Below are positions 1 through 10,231 of a DNA stretch of 64,000 bases, piece by piece. The notes under the pieces were generated by a model. The model saw only the letters and a list, made by a program, of their open reading frames with translations. It was not told the DNA's origin and did not search any database. This stretch comes from Ehretia macrophylla. Lineage: Eukaryota; Streptophyta; Magnoliopsida; Boraginales; Ehretiaceae. Made by a program: the position numbers and the translations under genes. Each line of letters opens with the position of its first letter. Within the stretch, counting starts at the first letter, position 1. Where the stretch lies: assembly GCA_037974665.1 (NCBI GenBank), contig CM075768.1, forward strand, positions 9,531,501 to 9,595,500. The letters run 5' to 3'.

Positions 1-635
1 ATTTCTTCAAATTAACTATTCCTTGATTCCGAGCTTCGTTGATCCTTTAGTATCCTTTGCTCGTTTTAGGGATAAGTCCAGCTTACTGGCAATTTGTGAT
101 CATCCCTCTTTGTTATCATAGTGCAGTGGAACGACAAGGTAACATGATTTTGACGTTCAATTTACTGGATAATTTTGGAGATAATGGTCTGTGATTTAAG
201 TATTATTATCATTGGAGATTCTATTAACATCTCGTCGAGACTAGAGATGCTCTGAATTATTCAATTATACTATTACTAGATTTATGCTTTGTATTGTTGA
301 GGATTTAGAGCTTTGTATTTTTCGAAGGTCATTCCTTCTTGGACACGACAGGTGACACCTTTGGGATATTTTTTATAAAAAAATTATCTGGAGCGTTATA
401 TAAGGTCTTCTCGCTCCAAACTCGTCCTTTCACTAGCCATTCGTACTAGAGGTACGTTCTGATAGAAGTGTAGTTTGTAAATATAAGACTAAATTCAATC
501 ACTCATTCGAATTAGAGAGAGGATAAACAAATAATGAGAAACTGACACAGAACAAGTTGATTATGATTAGAATAGCGTAATACAATATTATGCCAGAGCA
601 ATTGAAAGATAAATACACTGAATTACAACTAAGAC
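1..635. other. 3' flank, no gene seen
   Basis: This stretch is AT-rich and has frequent stops in all frames. I see no domain, repeat or RNA gene in it. It lies downstream of the minus-strand gene that ends at 636, so its right part should contain that gene's 3' UTR and polyadenylation site, but no AATAAA-type signal stands out. Confidence 0.5.
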
Positions 636-2006
636 TTACTCTATCAGGGTTTGGCAATTTAAATGGCATGCAAAATTACCACACTCCATACAGTAATAGA
701 TCCAGTGCTTTGGGTCTCTTATTTTCTCGCAAGCATTGCAGTATAACTCCTCAGTACCATCGTATTCAGGAGAAGGCCGACGGGTGAGAATGTGCCTGTG
801 ATGAATGCTTTTAACGGTTTTGGGAGAGAAGGCGCATTTCACGTGACATTTGAAATTGCAGCTGTCACAGAAGTAAAAGATGTAATTGCCCTCATCCCCA
901 CAGGCATCGCACTGAAATTTAAATAAATTGCCTCCAGAGATATCAATTATCCGAAAGAACAAAGGATGTTCATGGGAGTCATGATGAATAACAGTCGGTA
1001 GTGAATGACACTTGAGGTGAGATTGGAAGAGACAGCTATCACATCTGTGAGAAAACTGTCTGTTAGCCTCTGCGCACCGAGAGCATCTTTCGATTGTTGG
1101 AAATGAATATTCGGGTTGGGGATTTAGCCGAAGGAAGGGAGGATGATCTTGAGGGGGAATCACGACATTTCCAGGTGATTCTGCACATGACTTGTGGAGT
1201 AAAACCTTGAATTGGTTGCAATTGTAAATGACTCCACAAATAGGTTCCCTGCACTTCCCGCAACTCTTTGTTAGGCCTTCACTCCTCCATTTATTAGCAT
1301 ATTGTAAGAACAAACAGCGAGTGTAAATTTGGATCTCTTCTTCTACCTGAGGATGCTCTTTGACCTCATCTTTGTGGTAGTCTATTTTTCTCAGCAAATC
1401 AGGAATCCACTGAGGTAACTTTTCGTGTCGAATAACCGAGGACGAAAGGAGTTCTTCGACAGCAAATTGTATGTGATAGGCTTCAATAGTAGCAGTTGTG
1501 TCGACTTCAAGTGAAGTGACATCTCCTAAATCATAATCAGAGCTCCCAGCGTCACCTTCTATGAGCAAGTCAACATCATCCGAGGTTAATCTCTTGTGCT
1601 GGTCCTCAAAGATATCATCCGATACGCGTTGCTCTAACCAGGACCGCCACAGGTATTTTCTCTTAGGCTTGCACTCAACTACGATTAGACGAACCCCAAC
1701 GGAAGTTGACAATTGAATCAAGCGATCAAGATGTGCTCGTTGTGAGAGCTGGGAAACAATTATGACCTTGAATTTCAATTGGAGCAAAGTCAAGGCTTGT
1801 CTACAAAGAACTTCAAAGGAGAAATCATGGTGGCTTCGTGAAAATGGATGGAGCTTTGACATGCTGGAAAGGACATCATCTTGGTCAATAACAGGAGCTT
1901 CAACATATCGACCCACAACTCTTGCGAATGTGCTCTTCCCAGTACACGTTAGGCCCCTCATAGCTATGATAGCAGGATCCTTCTCTTCCTTGTTTTGTTT
2001 TGCCAT
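636..2006 (-). CDS. P-loop kinase-like / DC1 domain fusion protein
   Basis: A single-exon gene of 456 residues. Residues 18-26 (GLTCTGKST) form a Walker A loop, and IDQDD at 40-44 resembles the acceptor-site acid cluster of small-molecule kinases of the AAA_33/zeta-like fold. Residues 80-127 continue that fold: a hydrophobic strand, then AHLDRLIQLS, a second strand and a basic segment. The C-terminal half holds four Cys/His zinc-binding units of the plant DC1 (C1-like) type: C249/C252/C263/H271/C274; C308/C311/C322/C325/H330/C333; C366/C369/C380/C383/H388/C391; and C423/C426/C439/C442/H448/C451. The first ATG is at 2006; the open frame extends to a TTG at 2030, which is not a likely plant start. 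DC1 proteins are often linked to stress or hormone responses, but the substrate here is unknown. The frame is intact, so it is probably functional. A TATA box lies about 50 bp upstream. Confidence 0.85.
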   Translation of the reverse strand: MAKQNKEEKDPAIIAMRGLTCTGKSTFARVVGRYVEAPVIDQDDVLSSMSKLHPFSRSHHDFSFEVLCRQALTLLQLKFKVIIVSQLSQRAHLDRLIQLSTSVGVRLIVVECKPKRKYLWRSWLEQRVSDDIFEDQHKRLTSDDVDLLIEGDAGSSDYDLGDVTSLEVDTTATIEAYHIQFAVEELLSSSVIRHEKLPQWIPDLLRKIDYHKDEVKEHPQVEEEIQIYTRCLFLQYANKWRSEGLTKSCGKCREPICGVIYNCNQFKVLLHKSCAESPGNVVIPPQDHPPFLRLNPQPEYSFPTIERCSRCAEANRQFSHRCDSCLFQSHLKCHSLPTVIHHDSHEHPLFFRIIDISGGNLFKFQCDACGDEGNYIFYFCDSCNFKCHVKCAFSPKTVKSIHHRHILTRRPSPEYDGTEELYCNACEKIRDPKHWIYYCMECGNFACHLNCQTLIE

Positions 2007-2054
2007 TTTGTTTGCTCTAATTTGATTCAATGCTTTCGACTTCTCTTCTTTCTG

Positions 2055-2062
2055 TTATATAT
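2055..2062 (-). promoter_or_regulatory. TATA box of the P-loop/DC1 gene
   Basis: Read on the minus strand this is ATATATAA, about 50 bp before the ATG at 2006, leaving room for a 5' UTR of roughly 20 nt. The same promoter segment recurs almost unchanged in the duplicated block near 4420-4560. Confidence 0.5.
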
Positions 2063-2190
2063 TTTTCTCTCACACTCATCTTCCTTCGGCTTTCCATATG
2101 AATTTGCATCCTTAATGTCAAGAATCATGAGATTACATCTTAATTTGTTTTAGGATAGAACCAGCTCTTAGTATAGTCTTATCCTCGCGC

Positions 2191-2957
2191 TGTTGGGAGG
2201 AAACTCGAAATCAAAGCACAAATAACAAATGCACAGCGGAAATAACACCCTCCTACCTTATATAAACCTGTTAGGAAGTAACAAATAAAACCAACAACAA
2301 TATGCACAAATCTGAAAATTTCAGAAAATAGAGCAACACCAAGATTTTAACGTGGAAAACCTCCCTAACGTGGAGAGTAAAAACCACGGGACCATAGTCT
2401 ACCCAAAAACTTCCACTATCAACAAATAATGGGTACAAGAGAGTCTTCTCTAGCTACAACTAGAGGCATACACAATACATTCATGAAGAATAACATATTC
2501 TTGCAAATATAACAATACAAGAGAGATTAAACCAAGAATATGAGAGAAATTACCAAAAATGCTGCTACTGTTCACGCAGCAAAAACGGCACTTTGAGAGC
2601 TCCGATCTAAAATCTGACCGTACAGATTGAAGACCCACGAGTTGTGAACGTGCACACAAAATTTCAGCTCGATCGGATCACAAATGACCCTCCGATCGTC
2701 GATTTCATGAAGATTGCGCAGATTGAAATTTCTGCTCTCTTCTTCTTCTTTCTCTCTCTGTTTCTTTTTCTATCTCTCTCTCGTTCACTCACTCTCTCTT
2801 TCTTGAAAACAAGTGATGCTGGTCTGTCCATTCCATTCTTCTTTTTTTTGTTTATTGTTTCTCTCTTTTTTTTGTTTTCTTTTCTTTTGGTCAAAAAGTA
2901 AAAGCAAAAGTAAAAGCAAAAATAATTACTAACCCACATGGGTTGGTCTACACAACA
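2191..2957. mobile_element. Solo LTR inserted in copy A
   Basis: It begins TGTTGGGAGG and ends CTACACAACA, the expected TG...CA termini with short inverted repeats. Copy B carries the uninterrupted site (CCTCGCGCATCC), which fixes both borders. The flanks are CGCGC before and TGCGC after: a 5-bp TSD with one C-to-T change at a CpG. At 767 bp with no internal coding region, it is best explained as a solo LTR, probably copia-type. The segment AACGTGGAAAACCTCC is of a kind common in plant copia LTRs. Confidence 0.75.
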
Positions 2958-3199
2958 TGCGCATCCATCTATGTGTGACTCATCGCGACTCATCATATTA
3001 TTTAAAAAACTACATTTTCAGATCCGATCACACGTGAGACGAGCATGTTATAATATATATTTCTACTACATGGAAAAACCAAAAGTCTAGAGACTATCAC
3101 CTCAAACCTGAAATTACTGCTCCTAATATCAATTAATTTTAGAATAAAATCCCTGAGTAACACTTAAATATACAAGTTATTTTTGAATTCAGAAGATAG

Positions 3200-3520
3200 G
3201 ACTAAAGCTCTGTTTAGCATAACTTTTTGACATTCAAAAGTGTTTCCTGTGAATTTAAAAGCTAAGGCTATTATGTTTGACATATTTCTAAAAGTGGTTT
3301 TAAGTAAAATATGAAGTTCAAAAAAGCTGAAAACAATAACCTTCAAATTAGAGCTTTTCAAAATAGGATTTTGAGAAACTGTTTTTATATGATGCAAAAA
3401 GTTGTTTTCTTTTTCTTTCTCAAATATACATTTTTATATTTTTTAAAATCCAACATTACCCTTAAATTTTCTAAAAGCTCAACTTTGTTCAACATAGGCA
3501 AACAAGTAATGAATTTTATT
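3200..3520. repeat. MITE-like segment inside copy A
   Basis: It starts near AGCTCTGTTTAGCATAAC and ends near CAACATAGGCAAACAAG. The ends are loosely complementary and the interior has AAAAGCT/AGCTTTT motifs typical of plant hAT-type MITEs. A related copy lies at 4755-5020. The open frames here (3311-3523, 4839-5027) are products of the AT-rich repeat and not genes. The family assignment is uncertain. Confidence 0.3.
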
Positions 3521-4416
3521 TAACAACACTTTTAATTAAAACTCTACTACTAAAAATTCTACCGCTCAAAGACTAAAATTACTATTATTAATTTATAACA
3601 ACCATCATTTATTTATGTCGTTTTTTTTTCTTTTTTTTTTCTCTTCATGTCAGAAGTCAATTGTAGTAAATTACAATTGAGCCGCCTCAAAAGGACATTT
3701 ATATGGGACTCCTAGGATTTATCAATTGATAATAAAGAAGGACCTATGGGAAAGAAAGACCTGGAAGTTAGATATAGATTTAGGAGGTTTTCACATGAGA
3801 TGTGCGTTTCACCTACCAATTTGATGAATAAAGAAAGACCTGAAAGACTGTAGAAAAGGAAACGAAACAAAATGAAGACCCAGTTGGCAGAAAACTAAGG
3901 CCCAGGAAAAACTTCGCCTTATTGAAGTATGATTCATGATTAGCCATTCTCTTCTTTGAAAAGGGTGTGATACCACCATCTATCTGGCTCAGACAACCAA
4001 GAGAAGCAAAAAGAAATCAAGATTTAGATGGGTAATTGAATAGGCAGATAAATCCTTAATCCTCGATATTATGACCATGAATGCGATAGGGTCATACAAC
4101 GATCACTAATTTAGCATTAGGTTTTGATGATGTATTGTTTGGTTATGTCAAGTATAAGCATTTAGCTTAAATGATTTAAGTTCTGTGTAATCTAATTTTT
4201 AGACATTTAAAAGTATTTTATACAAGTTTAGAAGTTGAATTTAACTTGTTTATTCCATTTTTAAAAGTACTTTTAAGTAAAAAGTTGAAACTGAAAAATA
4301 AACTAGAAAATAAGAAACTTCAAATTGAAACTTTTAAAAAAAAAATTTGTAAAACTATTTTTACATAATATTGGAAACTGGTTTCTTTTTCTTTTTCTAA
4401 TATATCCCTTCATATT

Positions 4417-5020
4417 TTCGACTTCTCTTCTTTCTGTTATATATTTTTCTCTCACACTCATCTTCCTTCAGCGTTCCATATGAATTTGCATCCTTAATGT
4501 CAACAATCATGAGATTACATCTTAATTTGTTTTAGGATGGAACCAGTTCTTAGTATAGTCTTATCCTCGCGCATCCATCTATGTGTGACTCATCGTGACT
4601 CATCATATTATTCAAAAAACTACATCTTCAGATCGGGTCACATGTGAGACGAACATGTTATAATATATCTTTGTACCTCAAACCCGGAATTACTGCTCCT
4701 AATACCAATTAATTTTATAATAAAATCCTTAAGTAACACTTAAATATACAAGTTATTTTTGCATTCAAAAGTATTTCCTGTGAGTTTAAAAGTTAAGGCT
4801 ATCATGTACTCATTTTTTAAAGTGTTTTTAGGTAAAAGATGAAGCTGAAAAAAGTTGAAAACAAAAAGCTCCAAATTGGGACTTTTCAAAATAGATTTTT
4901 GCGAAACTGTTTTTATATAATGAATGAAACCGTTTTCTTTTTCATTCTCAAATATACATTTTTATATTTTTTAAAATCCAACATTGTCCTTAAATTTTCT
5001 GAAAGCTCAACTTTGCCCAA
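4417..5020. repeat. Tandem duplicate block, copy B
   Basis: From 4417 the sequence repeats the promoter region of the DC1 gene (compare 2033-2190), including the ATATATAA box. It continues without interruption through the landmark that copy A has after its solo LTR. Relative to copy A it lacks a short piece near 4760 (the GAATTCAGAAGATAGG segment). It ends at AACATA, where copy C begins. Confidence 0.7.
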
Positions 5021-5766
5021 CATATGAATTAATTTGCATCCTTAATGTAAAGAATCATGAGATTCCATCTTAATTTATTTTAGGACGGAACCAGCTGTTA
5101 GTATAGTGTTATCCTCGTGCATCCATCTCTGTGTGACTTATAGCAGCTCATCATATTATTCAAAAAATTACCTATTCAGATCGGGTCACACATGAGAAGA
5201 GCATATTACAATATATCTTTGTACTACATGAAAAAATTATAAAGCCTAAGATTATCACATCAAATTCGAAATTATTACTCCTAATATCAATTGATTTTAT
5301 GATAAAATCCCCGATTAACACTTAAATATACAAGTTATTATTTGAATCCAGAAGATAGGAATAAGTCAAACAATGAATAAATGATGCTTAATAAAATATA
5401 GTGCGCACATGTTTCTTTAAATGGAATATATAAGAACACGAAGGAGAAAAAAGAGCCAAACTTAGCCGCATGACTTATTTCTGTCGGCTTTTTTTTCCCC
5501 TCTTCATGTCATAACTCAATTGCATTAAATTCCAACAGAGCCTCCTCAAAAAACACTTTTATATGAGACTCCTATGATTTATCAATTATAATAAAGAAAG
5601 ACCTTATGGGAAAGAAAACGATAAAGAAAGACCTGGAAGTAAGATATAGATCTAGGAAGTTTTCACATGAGATGTACGTTTCACCTACCAATTTGATGAA
5701 TAAAGAAAGACTGAAAGATTACAGAAAAGTAAACGAAACGAAATGAAGACCCAGTCAACAGAAAAC
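5021..5766. repeat. Tandem duplicate block, copy C
   Basis: It begins at CATATGAATTAATTTGCATCC and so lacks the promoter part. It then follows copies A and B through the GGTCACA and ACTTAAATATACAAG landmarks, and matches copy A 3620-3895 in 5490-5766 (TTTCACCTACCAATTTGATG in both). It is more diverged from A than B is, so the duplications were probably sequential. Confidence 0.65.
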
Positions 5767-6162
5767 TGTTAGAAAGTTTGAAACATGTTGAGATATTGTT
5801 TAGATTCTATGGAAAGTTTGAAAAGATTAGTTGAGATATTGCTGAGATTCTAGGAGATTTCCTAGCTGTAATCTTGTAATTATATGATTTATATATCGCT
5901 GTAAATTAGCATATTTTAAAATAGAATAGCTAGATTAGTTCTTGATTTTATGCATTTACTAGTCTATAAGAAGGAGGCTTGTAAACATTATTCCCCTTCA
6001 ATTAGAATACATTTTGATTGAGTGTCCTTAGTGTGAAAGACAAAGCAGGTCTAATTCTTGTCTCTACATTTTTTATCTCTGCATTTTTTATACATTAAGG
6101 GCAAGGTTTATTCTTCCTTGTTTCTACTCTGTTTTTTGACGTTAAAACATAATTTTCCTACA
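5767..6162 (+). mobile_element. Possible short LTR
   Basis: This segment begins TGTTAGAAAG exactly where similarity of copy C to copy A ends, and runs to about CCTACA. It has LTR-like layout: an AT-rich 5' part, CTATAAGAAGGAGG near 5971, and T-rich tracts after it. No matching TSD is visible, and the right border is a guess. Confidence 0.35.
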
Positions 6163-6239
6163 AGCTTTTGCTGTCACAACTTTTTCTTCTTTGATTTCTT
6201 TTTTTCCCCTTAAATCATGTATGAATATCACCCGAATCT

Positions 6240-8117
6240 TGTTGGGATTAGTATGCTCAAAAACTTACTGGCATGTGACATTTCAATTACATTGGATACA
6301 TATTGTGATTGTTAGTATTAATGAAAACATTCATGCATATTATCTCTATCTTATTTATGTATATTTGCTTGTATAGAGATCCTTGATCTATACATTGACA
6401 CTTGGTTCTAGATTCAGTTCATAACCGAATGATAGAGCTGGGCACTTCATCATGGTCTAGGCTATAGTGAGATAATCTCCTGTGAAGGTGACCTGCCTTG
6501 GCCATTGGTAGGTTTTCGGACTAAGTCTCACTAGTGTGTGTGTGTATCACATATTGAATGGGCCACTTAGGTATGATCTCTTAATAGGTACTATCAAAGA
6601 TAGAGATCAAATATACATTATGCTACTAAGTGATGGAAACTTTAATCTTGAGCACATGTGGATGAATTGACGAAATCAAATTCATATGCTTTGATGTACT
6701 ATAGGTGAGACCTCAGCTGTGGGTCAATAGTTCTATGTGTTGGGCATATGGGTGTGACTAGTTGGAACGTGCGTACGCAACATAGAATCCATGACGTCGC
6801 AAGATAGAGTAATTGTTCCCTTGTGATTATTTGGTAGATCATCTGAATCTAAGCTCAGTGGTATATCCTAGGGGTATATCGGATATCTGGCTTTAGGGTC
6901 GCTCCCTAGATCAAGTGTTCCATATCTGGAGTATGGTTATTTAAAGGATTTAAATATCTCAAGGAGAATATGCATTCAAGAAAGAGATAGTACAATTAAG
7001 TCTTTCTTGATTGTGAGTGTTACACGGAGGGGTACTTTGGTCATTCTACTTAGTAGGTCGAATACAAAGGTTGTGCGTAGTACAACGAGCTTTTGTGAAT
7101 ACCAATATTCATCTTGGAAAGTATCCATGACTTTTTAGTGGAATAAGTCAAGGTTGAAAAGCCTAAATATGCTATGGGGGCTAGCAGGGGCATTTTGGTC
7201 TTTTCGGTAGCCAAGATGTTTATGTCTTTTGGTTCCTCTTCTAGCTAGCCTAGTAATTGGTTTTAAAGGCTAGATACCATTCTGATTCTCGAGGGCGAGT
7301 GACTTCGTTCAGATGTTAAAGTTTTCTAGCAATTGCTTATGCATTTAGAGACTTGCTAAATTTAGTGTCTAAGTACAACTAGGATTCCTATTTAGGAAAG
7401 TACTTCATATTTAGTATAGGAATTTCCTATTTGAAATTGTTGAGCACAATTTGGAAACTAAAAAATAATTAATTTAGCAAGATAGTGCAAGAAGGAGCAA
7501 TATAGGCGTATGGAACATAGAGAAACGTGTGGATGTGGTGTAGAGCTTCTAGAAGGTGCATTAGTTGGATTATAATGGATTACTTGGAGTCTAAGGTTCA
7601 TAGGAATGTCCAAATACATTCCTTACTGGTTTGTGGCATTATCTCCTAATCCAACTGGGTTTCACCTTCCTAGCCTTTTCTTGTCTATAAATAGAGATTT
7701 TCTCTACCTCTCACACATGCACTCACACGTGAAGAGCAAGAGGAAAAATAAAATTTATCTCTCTCTATTCCAAACGTTAGAAGCTAGAAGAAAACTAGAA
7801 GAAGATTCCCACAAATCTTCATAACATCTTTAAGAAAGAAGAAGGTCATAGAAGAGAATATCAAGAGGTGTTCTTCATCTCCAAAGCTTGTAGATCTTCT
7901 TCCTTCAAGATCAATGTTGAATTTGGTACTTTTCGTTAAGTTTTGAACCTAACAAATCCATGTAACAAATTCTTCTAGTTTCTGAATTTTGATCTTTGCA
8001 CAATTATAATTCACATGCTAGTTTCGTTTATGTAAAAGTTCTTCTTAGAATTATGTGGTTTGATTTAGATAACCATGTTATTATGTTTTCGTTGCGTTAT
8101 AAAATTTGATACCTTAG
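6240..8117 (+). mobile_element. Copia 5' LTR (plus strand)
   Basis: It begins TGTTGGGATTAGTATGC. The body around 6430-6550 matches, in opposite orientation, the LTR at 16587-17348 (shared words GCTGGGCACTTCAT / GCTGGGTACTTCACT and GAGATAATCTCCT / GAGATAGTCTCCT). A TATAAATA box lies at 7686. The right end is taken as about 8117 because TATATCTAGATAGCATG, which follows, resembles a decayed initiator-Met tRNA primer-binding site, and gag-like coding follows that. An alternative is an end at 7954 with flanks AATCT/AATCC, which would make it a solo LTR. Confidence 0.5.
7686..7693 (+). promoter_or_regulatory. TATA box of the copia LTR
   Basis: TATAAATA followed by a CT-rich, then A-rich leader, as in the U3/R junction of plant LTR retrotransposons. 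Confidence 0.45.
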
Positions 8118-8178
8118 TTATATCTAGATAGCATGAACCTTCAAATCCAACCTTGTTGTTACCTCAAAAACCTCATAA

Positions 8179-8373
8179 ATTAAGTTTACTAACTTTGATT
8201 CTCATTTTGTCCAAATAACTAATGTTCGGCTGAATGGAGATAATTTTCTGCGTTGGTCTCAATTTGTTCGAATATATATTCGAGGGAGAAGGAAGATCGG
8301 ATATTTGACTAGAGAAAAGAAAGCCCTAGCAAAAGAAGATCTGATGTATTTGCACATAATCCCCTATACTTAA
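8179..8373 (+). pseudogene. Copia gag fragment (UBN2-type N-terminus)
   Basis: The frame read from 8179 contains QITNVRLNGDNFLRWSQF and then YIRGRRKIGYL. This is the signature start of plant Ty1-copia gag (UBN2/retrotran_gag). About 65 codons are present, ending at TAA 8371-8373 just after the KED segment; the rest of gag and all of pol are missing. It follows the plus-strand copia LTR, so both belong to one truncated element. Confidence 0.7.
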
Positions 8374-8422
8374 CCATAATTACACATTGGCTCCATTAAT
8401 GTTTAATGGTTTATGATGTCAT

Positions 8423-9583
8423 TGTTAACACTTTAACAATTCAAAGAGGATCAAGATACAAGATCAATAGAAACTTATTCACTATACTTTATTGTGTGTG
8501 ACCTTCTAGGTTCACCACCATATAGTCTTCTAGGTTCACCACCATATAGCAATGAAGAAACACCGAACACCTTCGATGTCAACCAAACTTTTCGATTAGT
8601 TTTTAGAATGTCTCTCTCATTCTCAAAATACACTCAAAGGTCTTGAGTGACATCTAACAACATATCAAGACAATTTATAAGGCCCTAAAGTCTAACTCAA
8701 GTGAAACTATTTATAGTCGCAAATTACAGTGCAATTCAATTCAATCATTTCAACAATATGTCTTGATCGAGTAAGAATCATGGAACAATTAAGTTCATAA
8801 ACCCGATAATATGCATAGATCCAAATGGTAGAATGAAAGATGACACATGGAAAACCCTTTTCCATCATTTATGCCTTGGCCAAGGACTTCATCACACAGC
8901 AAACAAACTTAGATTGCATAGGACATCACCTCTCGATGGAGGTTAATGGATCATTTCTTGACAATTATCTGTAACTCACTATATTGAAAGAATAAAACTA
9001 CGAGAGTACATAGCTCATCTTATGAATGAAGACAAGCGTAGTCCAAAAGCAAGTATTAAACTCCAATACATATGACAACAATAATGTCTCAAGTTAGAGG
9101 ATTACATGTACAATCACAATGAATAACAAATTATTAATCCAATGCCATGTAATTCGTTATTCATGTTACATTCAGTGATCTATTCAACTACTAATCACCC
9201 ACATGTTTGTTAATCACATCTCCTGATGTTATGGCACGTGACTCACTATTCTTTATCGTTAATATTTCATATTAATCAAAGGTAATAATTTATGTAACAG
9301 TTCATAATAGTTTATTGAAGTCTCGATCATATAAACTAAGGACTATGAATTGCTTTAAATATTTATCATGTTAAAGAAATGTGCCAAGATATTCTGAAGT
9401 CCTTTTAGAATACATTTCTTTAATGAAAATATTAGGGACTCATTCATATAGAAAAAGAGGGAGAATGTAAATGTAAAAAAAAATATCATTATGCAAATAA
9501 ACAACATTTCCATAATATACAATTTACATCAAAATGCCCAAAATAGGTCATCCAACTATAGAGCATTATGATTATCACCAACA
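8423..9583 (-). mobile_element. Copia 3' LTR (minus strand)
   Basis: On the minus strand the LTR starts TGTTGGTGATAATC at 9583, preceded by AGTAGGAGAT, a weak polypurine tract, and by the C-terminal end of copia pol. The distal end is placed at 8423 because it gives TG on the plus strand (TGTTAACAC), but that border is not confirmed by a TSD. A 24-bp unit (CTTCTAGGTTCACCACC core) is tandemly doubled near 8505-8552. Confidence 0.5.
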
Positions 9584-9645
9584 ATCTCCTACTTGTGCTA
9601 TTACTATATTACATAGTATTAGCGCATCATACAATGGTATCTCAT

Positions 9646-9948
9646 ACCTATCTCTCAAGATGATGATCCAGCTGTGACTGACTCATAGCTTTGGGAAGTG
9701 GATCTGTTATATTATCAAATGTTGGTACATTCTGCAAACTAATTTCCTTTCGACTATCTCTCGAATAATATGAAACCTCATTTCAATGTATTTGGATTTT
9801 TGGTAAGATCTTAGTTCCTTAGCTTGTGCAATAGCTCCATTGTTCTTGTGATATAAAGGTATGGACAATTCAATGGATGGAACCATTTTTAGTTCTTTCA
9901 TGAACTTTTTAATTCAAACAGCTTCCTTTGCAGCATCACATGCAACAA
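9646..9948 (-). pseudogene. Copia RNase H C-terminal fragment
   Basis: Minus-strand reading gives ACDAAKEAV-stop-IKKFMKEL, NNGAIAQAKE, a KSKYIEMRFHIIREIVER segment and finally ITDPLPKAMSQ, the order expected at the end of Ty1-copia pol (RNase H, then the ADPLTK motif). The invariant Trp after KEAV is a TGA stop and at least one frameshift precedes the final motif, so it is dead. It is fused directly to LINE sequence at about 9949. Confidence 0.75.
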
Positions 9949-10054
9949 TGAGGGCTTTATTGAAGATAATAAGAGACTTAATGCCAAGGCCTCCTTTGTC
10001 AATTAGTTGTTTAATCCCCCCCCCATTTCACTAGATAATATTTAAATTCATCTC

Positions 10055-10189
10055 CTAACCAACCCCACAAGAACCATTTCTGAATATCCTCCAACCTATT
10101 CGCAATAGAACTTTGGATAGGAAACAAAGACATAAAATGCACTGGAAGATTTGAAGAGTACTTTTGATAAGATTAAGTCTCAACTCCCC

Positions 10190-10231
<42 letters not shown>

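Larger units (their letters stand above)
2035..4416. repeat. Tandem duplicate block, copy A (gene-proximal)
   Basis: The first of three related blocks upstream of the DC1 gene. It starts at the promoter (CGACTTCTCTTC) and contains the landmarks CATATGAATTTGCATCC, GCATCCATCTATGTGTGAC and ACTTAAATATACAAGTTA. Each landmark is found again in copy B and/or copy C. The block is interrupted by a solo LTR at 2191-2957. Its 3620-3895 part matches 5490-5766 in copy C, and 4180-4400 is a more diverged relative of 3200-3450. There is no coding content. Confidence 0.7.

Noticed and set aside
2006-2030. Extending the P-loop/DC1 protein to the in-frame TTG at 2030
   Set aside because: Plant nuclear genes rarely start at TTG, and the ATG at 2006 is well placed after the TATA box.
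2644-2996. Frames with Phe/Ser or Lys/Arg runs
   Set aside because: They are the two strands of CT-rich low-complexity sequence inside the solo LTR.
5767-6162. Treating this block as a confirmed solo LTR
   Set aside because: Flanks AAAAC and AGCTT do not match, and no second copy is in the window; kept only as a low-confidence feature.
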